Positions 17,694 to 27,833 are shown, counted from the first letter of the stretch. The stretch is DNA of 64,000 nt from Flavobacteriaceae bacterium F08102 (GCA_023015935.1 JALKAY010000007.1:44765-108764), one strand, 5' to 3'. Numbers and translations are program-made. The notes: a model not told the origin generated them from the sequence alone.

Positions 17694-19448
17694 CTAGTTA
17701 TTCGGGGGGATATGGGGTGAACGTTCTATTCGATAAATAGGGTAGTTCATATGTGCACTTTCATAATTTTCACTAGCTTTATGAAGCCACTTTAATTGTG
17801 CATAACTGTTTTTAGCGAATTGGTCATCACTGGCTTTTTTCGCTTCGAATGCTATTCTAATTTGTGGATGATTCTCAAGTAATGCAGCAGCTTTATCCTC
17901 CCAAACATAGGGAGAGAATCCTTCTTTTTGCTGTAAAATTGTGTCAAAAAAGTTCCAATTAAAAAATGAGTCTGGCGCTGCTGGTTCAAGGGTCTCAAGG
18001 AGGTAACGAATACCTTTTTGAGCAGTGGAAACATAATAATCTCCAGCCCTAAATTTTACGTGCCCTTCGGAAGTTTCTAAATCAACGTTTGAATGCCTGA
18101 AATGCCCTTCGTATGGGGTTTGTCGTGATTTGTAGTTAATAATTCGATAGCGACTCACTTTAATAACAGTGTCTTTGGCCATACGTTTCATTGCTATGTG
18201 ATTTAAACGCAATAAGTCAATGACCCTATGCCAACCTTGAGGAATTATATAGGCTGACGGAATTTTTATAGAATCCGTTCCTTTGAAATAGTTGTAATAA
18301 GTGATCGGTTTTGTAAAAGGTTTTGTTCTGTCATAGAATAAACGTTCTCCTCCTGTCACTTTACTAGGGACCATGGAACCTTCAAATCCTTTAAAGTTTA
18401 GTGTGGAAGATTTACTGCGATCTACTTTCCAATCGATTGTGTAATAGGACTGTTTTAAAATAAGCTCACTGGCACGGTTTCTCATTTCTCGAATTTTTAT
18501 CCCGTCTTCTTCTATTAATTCAATAAGACTTTTCATTAATTCATACGTTCCTTCAACGCGCTGTTTGTACGGTTTTAACATGTGCGTTTCAACCATTAAA
18601 CCAAGGGTGTTAAATAAGGTCGTATACCCCGTTGAGTATCGTGGGTAATCCATGAATTGTGAGAACCCTTTTTCTGGTACGGTATTAAAAACATTGACAT
18701 AAGGTGTAATATCCCAATTTTTTGCGGCTAATTTTTTTGCTAATGTTGGATGAAATGTTTTGTGCACATACGTACCTAATTCATACCCTAATTTGTTGTG
18801 CTGTGTAAATAAATGTGTGAGAATGTATTGATAATCAGCTCCGTTACTTACATGGTTGTCGACAAAAACATCAGGTTGAACTCGATGGTATATTTGAGCA
18901 AAAGTTTGGGTGTTATACGTATCACTTTTGATGAAATCTCTATTTAAATCATAATTTCGTGCATTCCCTCTAAAACCGTATTCTTTTGGACCATTTTGGT
19001 TGGTGCGGGTGGTCGTGTTCCGATTTAAACTCCCTCCAACATTATAAATCGCTATAGTTGTAAGTACGGTGTGGGTGGGTGTTGCGATTTTTCCTTGTGC
19101 TAAATCTCGGTAAAGCATCATCGTAGCATCAATGCCATCACTTTCTCCGGGGTGAATACCGTTGTTAATCATTAAAATTTGATGGTTGATTCTCAAAGTG
19201 TCAAAATCAAAATTTCCAGAAGGACTAAATGTGACTAAGTGTAACGGTTTTCCTGAATCTGTTTTTCCAATGGCTTCTATGTTGATTTGTGGATAGCTGT
19301 TCGCTAAAGATTCGTAAAAGGCAATGGTTTGTTCGTAAGTGGCAGTTTCAAAACCATTACTTGTTTCAAATACCGTGGTAAATTTTTCTTGTGCATGTAC
19401 CGAGATACAGCTAATTAAGATAAGTTGAATAATGGCAATGTTTCTCAT
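17694..19448 (-). CDS. M14 family zinc carboxypeptidase-like protein
   Basis: 584 residues with a signal peptide (residues 1-19, ending in HAQ). The M14 catalytic region spans about 35-310: the zinc motif NNGIHPGESDG near residue 92 (His-x-x-Glu), NLNRDF-type YDLNRDFIKSDT near residue 165 and DNHVSNGADYQ (third zinc histidine) near residue 196. The C-terminal 270 residues lack known motifs and resemble flavobacterial secreted members. It should trim peptides or act on cell-wall peptides in the periplasm. It stands alone, with long spacers on both sides. Confidence 0.85.
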   Translation of the reverse strand: MRNIAIIQLILISCISVHAQEKFTTVFETSNGFETATYEQTIAFYESLANSYPQINIEAIGKTDSGKPLHLVTFSPSGNFDFDTLRINHQILMINNGIHPGESDGIDATMMLYRDLAQGKIATPTHTVLTTIAIYNVGGSLNRNTTTRTNQNGPKEYGFRGNARNYDLNRDFIKSDTYNTQTFAQIYHRVQPDVFVDNHVSNGADYQYILTHLFTQHNKLGYELGTYVHKTFHPTLAKKLAAKNWDITPYVNVFNTVPEKGFSQFMDYPRYSTGYTTLFNTLGLMVETHMLKPYKQRVEGTYELMKSLIELIEEDGIKIREMRNRASELILKQSYYTIDWKVDRSKSSTLNFKGFEGSMVPSKVTGGERLFYDRTKPFTKPITYYNYFKGTDSIKIPSAYIIPQGWHRVIDLLRLNHIAMKRMAKDTVIKVSRYRIINYKSRQTPYEGHFRHSNVDLETSEGHVKFRAGDYYVSTAQKGIRYLLETLEPAAPDSFFNWNFFDTILQQKEGFSPYVWEDKAAALLENHPQIRIAFEAKKASDDQFAKNSYAQLKWLHKASENYESAHMNYPIYRIERSPHIPPNN

Positions 19449-19750
19449 TTTTGGCGCTGCTATTAGGTTGATTTGGCTAATTTATGGATAAAAACGAGTA
19501 CTTAATACGTTGCATGCTGGAATTAATGAAGTTTTTAGTCCTACTATGGTGAATTTATTCATTGTCTGTCTAATGCGAATGTACTTAAATGAAAAAGTAG
19601 TACCCATTTCCCAACAATCCAATGGCTTGATAGATTCGGGGATTTCTAAATGTACATTTTGGGCTAATTGTCAAACCCTCATCAATTTAGCATGGTATTT
19701 CTTGTTAAAGCTAAGAATAAGCGTATTTTTGCCGCTCCAAAATAGACCTT
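19449..19750. other. 302-base spacer, no gene seen
   Basis: Divergent spacer between the M14 peptidase and the SulP transporter. It must contain both promoters, but I see no perfect TAnnTTTG with a correctly spaced TTG. The open frame across it has no coding character and runs into the SulP gene in another frame. Confidence 0.5.
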
Positions 19751-21622
19751 ATGACTGCTTTTATTCGAAAGAGAATGGCGAATGCCAAAAACGATATTTT
19801 TAGTGGATTAACGGTTGCTTTAGCCCTTGTTCCAGAGGCTGTTGCATTTGCCTTTGTTGCTGGGGTAGATCCGTTAGTTGGACTTTATGCTGCTTTTATG
19901 ATTGGTTTAATCACCTCTATCTTTGGAGGTCGACCTGGAATGATTTCAGGGGCTACCGGAGCCTTGGCTGTTGTTATGGTAACATTGGTGGCCAAAGGGA
20001 ATGCCATGGGGACAGCAGATGAGAATCTAGGATTGTATTATCTCTTCGCAACCGTAATTTTGATGGGAGTAATTCAAATGTTGGCAGGAGTTTTTAAATT
20101 GGGAAAATTTGTCCGCTTAATTCCGCATCCCGTAATGATGGGTTTTGTTAATGGATTGGCCATCGTAATCTTCTTATCTCAATTAGGGATGTTTAAAGAG
20201 AATCAAAAAGATATCTATGGTAACAATAAATACCAAACCGCTTCTGTAACGCAAGTGATGGAGATTAAAGGAGACCAAGTGTATGATACAGACACCCATG
20301 AACTCTTGTTTCAAGTTGTAGGGGATGATTTAATTGCCTTGTCTGATCAGCGTAAAGCATATACGATGGCTGATGGTCAAGTATTTGACGTTGAAAGTAA
20401 AGAGGTGAAGTTTAATGTAGATGAGATGGGGGCAATTTATCAAATAGAAAAAAAGGGAATTGCAAAAGCATTTCTCCCAACCAAAGAACTGCTATGGATG
20501 TTAAGTTTAGTCCTACTTACCATGTTGTTGATGTTTGGACTTCCTAAAATATCAAAGAAAATTCCGGATGGTTTGGTGGCTATTCTGGTCGTATCGGCCA
20601 TTGTTATTTTCGGTAAGATAGATGTCGCTACTGTTGGAAGTTTTATTAGTGATGGTGGTGGAGAAGGCCTAAAGGGAGGTCTCCCTAAATTTCAATGGGA
20701 TATTTTTACTAAAATACCGATGACCCTTGAAACTTTGTGGTTCATTGGACCTTATGCAGTAATATTAGCCGCCATTGGCTTGATAGAATCTTTAATGACC
20801 TTAAATTTAATTGATGAATTAACGGAAACTCGAGGAAATTCGAACCGTGAATGTTTAGCACAAGGAGGTGCCAATATTGTGACAGGATTGTTTGGGGGAA
20901 TGGGAGGATGTGCCATGATTGGTCAATCTATTATTAATATCAAAGGAGGGGGAAGAACTAGATTGTCTGGTATTGTAGCTGCTTTAGCGTTATTAGGATT
21001 TATATTGTTCGCTTCTGGTCTGATTGAACAAGTCCCTATTGCTGCTCTGGTAGGAGTGATGTTTATGGTAGTTATTGGGACTTTTGCATGGAGTAGTTTT
21101 AGAATTATGAATAAAATACCAATAACAGATTTGTTCGTTTTAATCCTAGTTTCAGCACTAACCGTGGTGTTTGATTTGGCAATTGCTGTTTTAGCAGGCG
21201 TAGTGGTAAGTGCAATGGTTTTTTCATGGGAAAATGCGAAGCGTATTAGAGCAAGAAAACGAATAAAATCAGATGGGACAAAGGTGTATGAGATTTGGGG
21301 TCCATTGTTTTTTGGATCAATTTCAGCATTTAATGAAAAATTTGATGTAAAAAACGATCCTGATCACATAGAAATTGATTTTGTTGAATCGCGTGTTAGT
21401 GACCACTCTGCACTAGAAGCAATTTTTAATATCGTAACTAAATACGAAGCTGAAGGGAAGACTGTTACCCTCAAACACCTTAGTGAAGATTGTAAAGAAA
21501 TGCTGTTTAAAGCCAGTCCGAAATTTAGGGAAGTAATTGAAGAAGATATTGATGATCCGCGATATTATTTAGCAGCAAATCCAGAACGTTTTACGAAAGG
21601 TTTGGGGGAGTATGATTTGTAA
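19751..21622 (+). CDS. SulP family anion transporter with STAS domain
   Basis: 623 residues. About 12 membrane helices, with GLTVALALVPEAVAFAFVAGV in the first helix and PHPVMMGFVNGLAIVIF (SulP signatures), then a cytoplasmic STAS domain from about residue 505. It carries sulfate, bicarbonate or another anion; the ion is not predictable. Unusual: residues about 150-243 between helices hold a roughly 95-residue hydrophilic insert with a repetitive pattern (DQVYDTDTHELLFQV and DGQVFDVESKEVKFNV), so it looks like two copies of a beta-hairpin unit. The 49-bp repeat array starts 24 bases after its stop. Confidence 0.9.
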   Translation: MTAFIRKRMANAKNDIFSGLTVALALVPEAVAFAFVAGVDPLVGLYAAFMIGLITSIFGGRPGMISGATGALAVVMVTLVAKGNAMGTADENLGLYYLFATVILMGVIQMLAGVFKLGKFVRLIPHPVMMGFVNGLAIVIFLSQLGMFKENQKDIYGNNKYQTASVTQVMEIKGDQVYDTDTHELLFQVVGDDLIALSDQRKAYTMADGQVFDVESKEVKFNVDEMGAIYQIEKKGIAKAFLPTKELLWMLSLVLLTMLLMFGLPKISKKIPDGLVAILVVSAIVIFGKIDVATVGSFISDGGGEGLKGGLPKFQWDIFTKIPMTLETLWFIGPYAVILAAIGLIESLMTLNLIDELTETRGNSNRECLAQGGANIVTGLFGGMGGCAMIGQSIINIKGGGRTRLSGIVAALALLGFILFASGLIEQVPIAALVGVMFMVVIGTFAWSSFRIMNKIPITDLFVLILVSALTVVFDLAIAVLAGVVVSAMVFSWENAKRIRARKRIKSDGTKVYEIWGPLFFGSISAFNEKFDVKNDPDHIEIDFVESRVSDHSALEAIFNIVTKYEAEGKTVTLKHLSEDCKEMLFKASPKFREVIEEDIDDPRYYLAANPERFTKGLGEYDL

Positions 21623-21645
21623 GGACACAGCATCATCTTTTATAG

Positions 21646-22260
21646 GCATGTGAACCCTTCAGGTTCAGGCTGCTGAAGTATAGCTGGTTTATCGGCATGT
21701 GAACCCCTCAGGTTCAGGCTGCTGAAGTATAGCTGGTTTATCGGCATGTGAACCCTTCAGGTTCAGGCTGCTGAAGTATAGCTGGTTTATCGGCATGTGA
21801 ACCCTTCAGGTTCAGGTTGCTGAAGTATAGCTGGTTTATCGTCATGTGAACCCTTCAGGTTCAGGTTGCTGAAGTATAGCTGGTTTATCGTCATGTGAAC
21901 CCCTCAGGTTCAGGCTGCTGAAGTATAGCTGGTTTATCGTCATGTGAACCCTTCAGGTTCAGGTTGCTGAAGTATAGCTGGTTTATCGGCATGTGAACCC
22001 TTCAGGTTCAGGCTGCTGAAGTATAGCTGGTTTATCGGCATGTGAACCCTTCGGGCTCAGGTTGCTGAAGTATAGCTGGTTTATTGGCATGTGAACCCCT
22101 CAGGTTCAGGTTGCTGAAGTATAGCTGGTTTATCGGCATGTGAACCCTTCAGGTTCAGGCTGCTGAAGTATAGCTAGTTTATCGGCATGTGAACCCTTCG
22201 GGTTCAGGCTGCTGAAGTATAGCTAGTTTATCGGCATGTGAACCCTTCGGGCTCAGGTTT
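21646..22260. repeat. 49-bp tandem repeat array, 12 full units plus a partial one
   Basis: Units start at 21646, 21695, 21744, 21793, 21842, 21891, 21940, 21989, 22038, 22087, 22136 and 22185, exactly 49 bases apart, with a half unit from 22234. Each unit has GCATGTGAACCCTTCAGG, then TTCAGGCTGCTGAAG and TATAGCTGGTTTATCG. Inside each unit TGAACC pairs with GGTTCA (5-base loop), and CTTCAG can alternatively pair with CTGAAG. Units differ by scattered single changes (GCATG/TCATG, CTTCAGG/CCTCAGG/CTTCGGG, CTGG/CTAG). There are no variable spacers and 49 is not a multiple of 3, so it is neither CRISPR nor coding. It fills the space between two convergent transporter genes. Confidence 0.97.
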
Positions 22261-22337
22261 TGGAGATAAAATGTGGTTTTTGGTGTGTTAGCAGTGAATA
22301 GTATTCAACAGCCTAAAGTACCTTAATCTTTATGTTT

Positions 22338-23831
22338 TTAAATATAAACCATTATCGTTAGGCCAATCATGGTGATTGCAATTAATATGAGTAACAACGG
22401 CATGATAAATTTAAGCCATTTATCAAACCCTATTTTAACCACTGCAAGTGAGGCTAAAATAAGTCCTGTTGGATTTATCAAATTAAACAGTCCCATACCA
22501 AACTCATAAGCATTCACTATAAGGGCTCTTCCAACGCCAACGGTATCACCAAGAGGAGCCATAATTGGCATGGTTAATACCGCCATTCCGGATGAGGAAG
22601 GGATAAAAAATGAGAGTCCACCATAGGTAAAAAGCATTGAGTTAATAAAAACGCCTTTTGACATACCTTCAGTGATGGAACTTGCATGAAAAAGTAGAGT
22701 GTCAGAAATGAGACCATCATCCATTAATATAGAGATACCTCGGGCAATACCAATAATAAAGGCTACACTGAGTAAGCTACCAGCCCCAGTTGCAAAGCTA
22801 TCTACAAACGCTTCTTCTTTTAGTTTTCCAATGAAACCAATGATAATTGCTGCAATTAAAAACGTTGTAGTCATTTCTGTAAACCACCAGTCTAAAGTGG
22901 ATACACCAATGATCATTACGATAAAACTCAAGGTGAAAACAACGAGAATTAACTGTAAACGTGGAGTGAGTTTGGGTGCATTTTTTGTGTCGAATTTTAA
23001 ATTTTGTTCGATGGCTTTTCTGTCTTCGTAAACGAATGATTTGGTAGGGTCATTTTTAACACGATTTGCATATCGTATCATGTAAATCATGCTGACTATG
23101 AGGCAGATGGCTAGCATGATGGCTCTACCAATTAATCCGTCAGTCCATTGAATCCCTGCTGAATTTGATGCGATAATTGTTGAAAATGGGTTGGTAGTTG
23201 AACACATAGTACCAATAGACGAACCCATAAATATACAAGCTAGTCCCACCATAGCATCGTATTTTGCGGCGATGAAAACTGGGACTAAAATTGGGAAAAA
23301 AGCGATGGTTTCTTCTGCCAATCCAAAGGTAGTTCCTCCCGCGGCAACCAAAGTGGTAACGGCAATAATCAACCAGTATTCACGACCTTTTAAAAGATTG
23401 CTTAGCCTTGAAATTCCGGCATCAAAAGCACCTGTTAGATTCATAATTCCAATGAGCCCTCCTATAATTAATACCAAGAAAATAATGTCTGCTGTGGCGA
23501 TGATACCTTTGATAGGTGCTTGTAAAAAAGCGAAGAGGCCTTGAGGTTGCCCTGTAACTTCTTGATAAGTGCCAGGGATATTAATGGCTTTATAGATGGC
23601 CCCCGAAGTGAATTTTTCTAATGGGATGTTTATATTTAACGATTTTAAGCTCTCAGTTGTTGCAGGAAGGGTACTGGTCTCATCGAGATGCTTAATAATA
23701 AAGGTGTTATTGTCTTTGTTATAACTTAGTTGATCGTATTTTCCAGAAGGGATGAGCCAAGTTAGTACAGTAACAAGGGCAGCGATGAGTAGTAGGATTG
23801 TCTGTGCAGTTGGGAGCTTGAATTTTTTCAT
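22338..23831 (-). CDS. YfcC family integral membrane transporter
   Basis: 497 residues with 11-13 membrane helices. The N-terminus with LPTAQTILLLIAALVTVLTW and WLIPSGKYDQ, the motif GLAEETIAFFPILVP near residue 180 and MGSSIGTMCSTTNPFSTIIAS near residue 215 match the YfcC (C4-dicarboxylate anaerobic carrier-like, ion transporter superfamily) proteins. These are thought to be secondary carriers for dicarboxylates, amino acids or arginine/ornithine; substrate uncertain. It runs convergent to SulP across the repeat array. Confidence 0.85.
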   Translation of the reverse strand: MKKFKLPTAQTILLLIAALVTVLTWLIPSGKYDQLSYNKDNNTFIIKHLDETSTLPATTESLKSLNINIPLEKFTSGAIYKAINIPGTYQEVTGQPQGLFAFLQAPIKGIIATADIIFLVLIIGGLIGIMNLTGAFDAGISRLSNLLKGREYWLIIAVTTLVAAGGTTFGLAEETIAFFPILVPVFIAAKYDAMVGLACIFMGSSIGTMCSTTNPFSTIIASNSAGIQWTDGLIGRAIMLAICLIVSMIYMIRYANRVKNDPTKSFVYEDRKAIEQNLKFDTKNAPKLTPRLQLILVVFTLSFIVMIIGVSTLDWWFTEMTTTFLIAAIIIGFIGKLKEEAFVDSFATGAGSLLSVAFIIGIARGISILMDDGLISDTLLFHASSITEGMSKGVFINSMLFTYGGLSFFIPSSSGMAVLTMPIMAPLGDTVGVGRALIVNAYEFGMGLFNLINPTGLILASLAVVKIGFDKWLKFIMPLLLILIAITMIGLTIMVYI

Positions 23832-23951
23832 AGTTGATTTCCTGTGAAGGGGTCATGGATTATCGCCGCAAATTATCGATTTATTTTCAGCTGTCAAAAT
23901 GCATAATTTGTGCAGGGGAAACCGTAAGTAAGGACTTTTACAACTGGTTTT

Positions 23952-25157
23952 TTATGCGTCGTAGGATAATTTCCCTGGCTTGGCGGCACCTAATCCTACA
24001 TATAACTTTATTGCGACTACGCCGAGTAATAAGAAGAGAGCAGCAGACCAACTATGAGTAAGATCAAATATTTGTCCGAAAATATAAGGTCCCGTAGCGG
24101 CAATAAGATATCCAATAGATTGTACCATTCCAGAAAGTTCTGTTGCTGTTTCGGTATCAGAAGAACGGACAACAATGAGTAAAAGACAAAGTCCAAAACT
24201 ACCTCCTAAAGCAAATCCGATAAGGGAGACCCAGATGGGTATCGCATCGAGTTCTGGGATAAGTAGACCTATAATACTCACTACTTCTAGGGTAATTAAG
24301 AACCAAACAATTTTTCGTTGATCAGGGTTTTTTCCGGCCCAATATGGAATAATGAGGGAGCCAAGGACACCTGTAATTTGAGAAAGAGAGAGCATCCATC
24401 CGGCGTATATGGTGTTGTGTCCACGACTTTCTATCATGTCTGGTAACCATGCTAAAATAATGTAAAATGCCATCGACTGAAACCCCATAAAAAGTGCAAT
24501 TTTCCATGCTAATGTTGAATTTCCTAAGTGTTTCATAGCTTGTATATAACTGCGTTTAATTTGTTTTTTCTTAGGTCGAATTAATTGAGGAACCCAAAGA
24601 AAAAACGCAAGCGCAGCTGGAATACTCCAGATCCCTAAAGCTCCTTGCCATCCTAATTGAGGATGATTTGATAATGGAACGGTAATACCCGCAGCCACTG
24701 CTGCGCCAATTCCCATAACGCCTGAATATAGACTGGTTATTGACCCAGAATTTTTTGTAAAGTTTTGTTTGACTAAGCTTGGAATAAGTACATTGCCAAA
24801 GGCGATGGCAATCCCTATAACAGCAGTGCCTAAATATAACGTAGTGAGGGTGTCGATGGTGCGAATTCCAGATCCTATGCTCAATAAAACTAAGGCAAGG
24901 CCAAGGGTGCCAGTAACACCAAATCTACGGGTAACGAGTGGTGTTAAGGTAGAAATGATTCCGAATGCTAGTAAAGGTAAGGTGGTAAGTATTCCCAACA
25001 GCGCATTTGAGAGTCCTAAATTCTCTCGTAACGTACTTGTCAGTGGACCAACTGCAGCTAAACTAGGTCGTAGGTTAAAGGCAATTGCAAGAAGACCAAT
25101 GAGCAATATTCCTTGTTGACGTTTGCCAGAAAGGTCGATACTGGTAGATTTAGACAT
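23952..25157 (-). CDS. MFS transporter, CynX/NimT family
   Basis: 401 residues, about 12 membrane helices. Near the start it has LLAIAFNLRPSLAAVGPL, a very typical CynX/NimT signature (Asn-Leu-Arg-Pro), and GSFGLCLLLIVVRSSDT in the second half. Family members export or import cyanate, nitroimidazole or related small molecules; the substrate here is unknown. It is co-directional with yfcC, 120 bases apart, but a shared transcript is not certain. Confidence 0.85.
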   Translation of the reverse strand: MSKSTSIDLSGKRQQGILLIGLLAIAFNLRPSLAAVGPLTSTLRENLGLSNALLGILTTLPLLAFGIISTLTPLVTRRFGVTGTLGLALVLLSIGSGIRTIDTLTTLYLGTAVIGIAIAFGNVLIPSLVKQNFTKNSGSITSLYSGVMGIGAAVAAGITVPLSNHPQLGWQGALGIWSIPAALAFFLWVPQLIRPKKKQIKRSYIQAMKHLGNSTLAWKIALFMGFQSMAFYIILAWLPDMIESRGHNTIYAGWMLSLSQITGVLGSLIIPYWAGKNPDQRKIVWFLITLEVVSIIGLLIPELDAIPIWVSLIGFALGGSFGLCLLLIVVRSSDTETATELSGMVQSIGYLIAATGPYIFGQIFDLTHSWSAALFLLLGVVAIKLYVGLGAAKPGKLSYDA

Positions 25158-25248
25158 AGTTAAAGAACAGTTTACGGAAAGCGCAAAAATAAATAAAGCG
25201 ATGTTTCCAATTGGTAATTAGTGTGCTCTTTCTTTAAATTTTATAGAA

Positions 25249-26778
25249 TTAACTGCGTTTTTTTAATTCAAAAAGATCAGTTCTTCGATCTTTTAAATTT
25301 CGAACACTTCCAAATTGATTGAGTTCTCTGAGTAAATCTATATCAACATCCGCAATAAGAATCATTTCTGTATTTGGGGTAGCTTCTGCTTTGATTCCGT
25401 TTGCTGGAAATGAAAAATCACAGGGGGTAAATACCATGGATTGTGCAAATTGAATATCCATGTTGTGTACCTTTGGAAGATTGCCTACACTTCCTGCTAT
25501 AGCGACATAACATTCGTTTTCTATGGCTCGAGCTTGTGCACAATTACGCACTCGAGAATAGCCATTTTGCGTATCGGTTAAGAATGGAACAAATAAAATA
25601 TCCATACCTTCATCGGCTAACAGACGACTCAGTTCAGGAAACTCAACATCGTAACAAATTAGAATGCCAATTTTTCCGCAATCCGTGTCAAAGGCGTGTA
25701 ATTTAGTTCCTCCTTGCATGCCCCAAACTTTAGCTTCATCTGGCGTGACATGTAATTTTTCAAAATGCTCTATGCTGCCATCTCTTTTACATAGATAACC
25801 CACATTATAGAGGTTGCCTTCAATTATTTCAGGCATACTACCTGAGATAATATTGATGTTATATGAAATGGATAATTCTGAAAATTTTTGCACAATACTA
25901 TCCGTGTGTTTTGCCAATTCTCTAATCGCATCAGGTTCAGATAGGTGGTTGTTTTCTGCCATAAGTGGCGCGTTAAAGAATTCTGGAAATAACGCAAAAT
26001 CTGATCTATATCCAGAAACCGCATCGACAAAATATTCTACCTGTTCTAATAAGTCTTCTAGGGCTTTATAAGGACGCATTTGCCATTGAATAAGGCCTAA
26101 ACGAACTACCTTTTTAGCATTGGCAGCTTTTTTGGACGGTTTCGTGTAATATATATTATCCCATTCCATCAATACGGCAAATTCATTGGAATCTGAATCG
26201 CCAGCTAAATATCCTTTTAATATTTTAACAGGGTGAAAATCATTGGAGATTTGAAAATTCAATACGGGATCCTTGATTTCTTTGCGTTTGACCTGTTCAA
26301 TATATTCTTTTGGACTCAACGTAGTGGCATATTTGTGGTAATTGGGAATTCTTCCGCCAAAAGCGATGCCGCGTAAATTTAATTTTTCACATAATTCCTT
26401 GCGATAATCGTATAAACGTCTTCCTAAACGTAAACCTCTAAAACTCGGTTTAATAAACACATCGATACCATAGAGAACATCGCCGTCGTTTAAATGCGAG
26501 TCAAATGTGTAATTATCTGTAATTTCTCGGTAACTATGGCTATCCGTAAAGCTTTCATAATCGACAATAATTGAGAGAGCACAACCAGCCAGTTGGCCGT
26601 TAATTTTTATGACTACTTGCCCTTCTTTGAAACGTTTTGTCAAGGTTTCAATATGTGATTTTTCCCAATAACTATCCGGCATTGAGGAGTACGATGAAAT
26701 CATTAATTCTTTCAATTCCTCGTAGTCTTCTAATGCTAAATAGCTGAGTTCAATATTGTCAATTTCTTCTAATTTCAC
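25249..26778 (-). CDS. GNAT acetyltransferase fused to a carbon-nitrogen hydrolase
   Basis: 509 residues. Residues 1-205 are a GNAT domain (DVFIKPSFRGLRLGRRLYDYR is the acetyl-CoA loop, with Arg-Gly-x-x-x-Gly). Residues 220-509 are a nitrilase-superfamily hydrolase with the full catalytic triad: Glu in LFPEFFNAP, Lys in HFEKLHVTPDE, Cys in ILICYDVEFPEL. This bifunctional architecture is a recognised family across bacteria. Its substrate is not established; an N-acylated amine or an amide would fit both halves. Both domains look intact. Confidence 0.92.
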   Translation of the reverse strand: MKLEEIDNIELSYLALEDYEELKELMISSYSSMPDSYWEKSHIETLTKRFKEGQVVIKINGQLAGCALSIIVDYESFTDSHSYREITDNYTFDSHLNDGDVLYGIDVFIKPSFRGLRLGRRLYDYRKELCEKLNLRGIAFGGRIPNYHKYATTLSPKEYIEQVKRKEIKDPVLNFQISNDFHPVKILKGYLAGDSDSNEFAVLMEWDNIYYTKPSKKAANAKKVVRLGLIQWQMRPYKALEDLLEQVEYFVDAVSGYRSDFALFPEFFNAPLMAENNHLSEPDAIRELAKHTDSIVQKFSELSISYNINIISGSMPEIIEGNLYNVGYLCKRDGSIEHFEKLHVTPDEAKVWGMQGGTKLHAFDTDCGKIGILICYDVEFPELSRLLADEGMDILFVPFLTDTQNGYSRVRNCAQARAIENECYVAIAGSVGNLPKVHNMDIQFAQSMVFTPCDFSFPANGIKAEATPNTEMILIADVDIDLLRELNQFGSVRNLKDRRTDLFELKKRS

Positions 26779-26850
26779 AATTCTTTAGGGTGTTAATTTC
26801 CAATAAAAGTAGCTAATTAATGGATTGAAAATACACTAAAAAAAATATTT

Positions 26851-27765
26851 TCATTCATCAATAAGTTCGTCGAGATAATGGATAATATTTAGTAATAGCT
26901 GAAAATTTTGCGATGCAGCATCGTTGTTCATCCCGGCTTTATAATTTGAAGATCCTACTAGTTGAGCGCTAAACATCCCAGCTTCACCAAAGACAACGAC
27001 GTTTCCTTTGCCAAAGCGGCGATAGGCTCCTTGTGACCACCCGTTGAGGTTGTGCCGAGTAGTTTGTGGGGTAAAAACCCATGCGGTATCTGGAATTAAA
27101 TTAATAAAGCGAGCGTCAAAGCTTAAAATAGGTTGTGCTGTGTCGGGGATTTTAAAGGCTTGTCCGGTAAAGGATAGCACTTCTGTAATTTTTTCGGTAT
27201 CATTTCTTCCTTTGGTGATGGAATTTATATGAAGCATACCCTGTTGGCGGTTGAAAGTTGTAGGGCCTTGTTGAACACTGTCAAAGGCAAATCCGTTGGT
27301 AAATTCAAAATCAAAAATTTTAGCTAAATCTTTGGCTGCTCCAGCCATAGGCATATGATCGGCAAGTAGAAAGAGACTGCCGCCGTTTTCTATCCATTTT
27401 TTGACTACTAAAATTTCATCTTCGCTAAAGGCTGATGGGGTTGGTAGCGTCCAATCAGTTACATTTTTAGCGCTGAGCGCGTTAGCGATGACTAAGATTT
27501 TTCCTTTTGAAAGTTGGGAAAGGTTAAATTTACCTTCATAGGATTTTACTTGATAACCATCCCTCTCGAGTAGTGTTGCAAAAGGCTTATATCGCCCCTC
27601 CTTGGTGTGAAAATTATGATGGCCCGCATCAATATATACAATGGGGCCTTGATTAACTTTGTATGCTGGATTAATAAGCGCAGGACGAAAAGTACTGTCG
27701 GTGACTTGCTGCGCAAAAACGTAGGGTAACTGGAAAATAATAAAAAGTAAGCGTATATGTTTCAT
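26851..27765 (-). CDS. DUF4350 domain protein, secreted
   Basis: 304 residues with a short signal peptide (residues 1-18, FAQ). IVYIDAGHHNFHTKEGRYKPFATLLERDGY and VVKKWIENGGSLFLLADHMPM are typical of the DUF4350 / glutamine-amidotransferase-like fold, and GNVVVFGEAGMFSAQL occurs near the C-terminus. Unlike true amidotransferases, no nucleophile Cys elbow is visible, so a binding rather than catalytic role is possible. It has its own promoter with an inverted repeat upstream. Confidence 0.72.
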   Translation of the reverse strand: MKHIRLLFIIFQLPYVFAQQVTDSTFRPALINPAYKVNQGPIVYIDAGHHNFHTKEGRYKPFATLLERDGYQVKSYEGKFNLSQLSKGKILVIANALSAKNVTDWTLPTPSAFSEDEILVVKKWIENGGSLFLLADHMPMAGAAKDLAKIFDFEFTNGFAFDSVQQGPTTFNRQQGMLHINSITKGRNDTEKITEVLSFTGQAFKIPDTAQPILSFDARFINLIPDTAWVFTPQTTRHNLNGWSQGAYRRFGKGNVVVFGEAGMFSAQLVGSSNYKAGMNNDAASQNFQLLLNIIHYLDELIDE

Positions 27766-27833
27766 GATAAATTATCTACGCATAATACGATAAATCCGTG
27801 GGGGAGTAAATTTAATCGACACAACCACCATAT

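Noticed and set aside
19510..19803. Rightward ORF of 97 codons before SulP
   Set aside because: Runs into the SulP gene in another frame and has low-complexity, non-family text.
21646..22260. CRISPR array
   Set aside because: Units are contiguous at 49 bases with no variable spacers between constant repeats, and there is no cas gene nearby.
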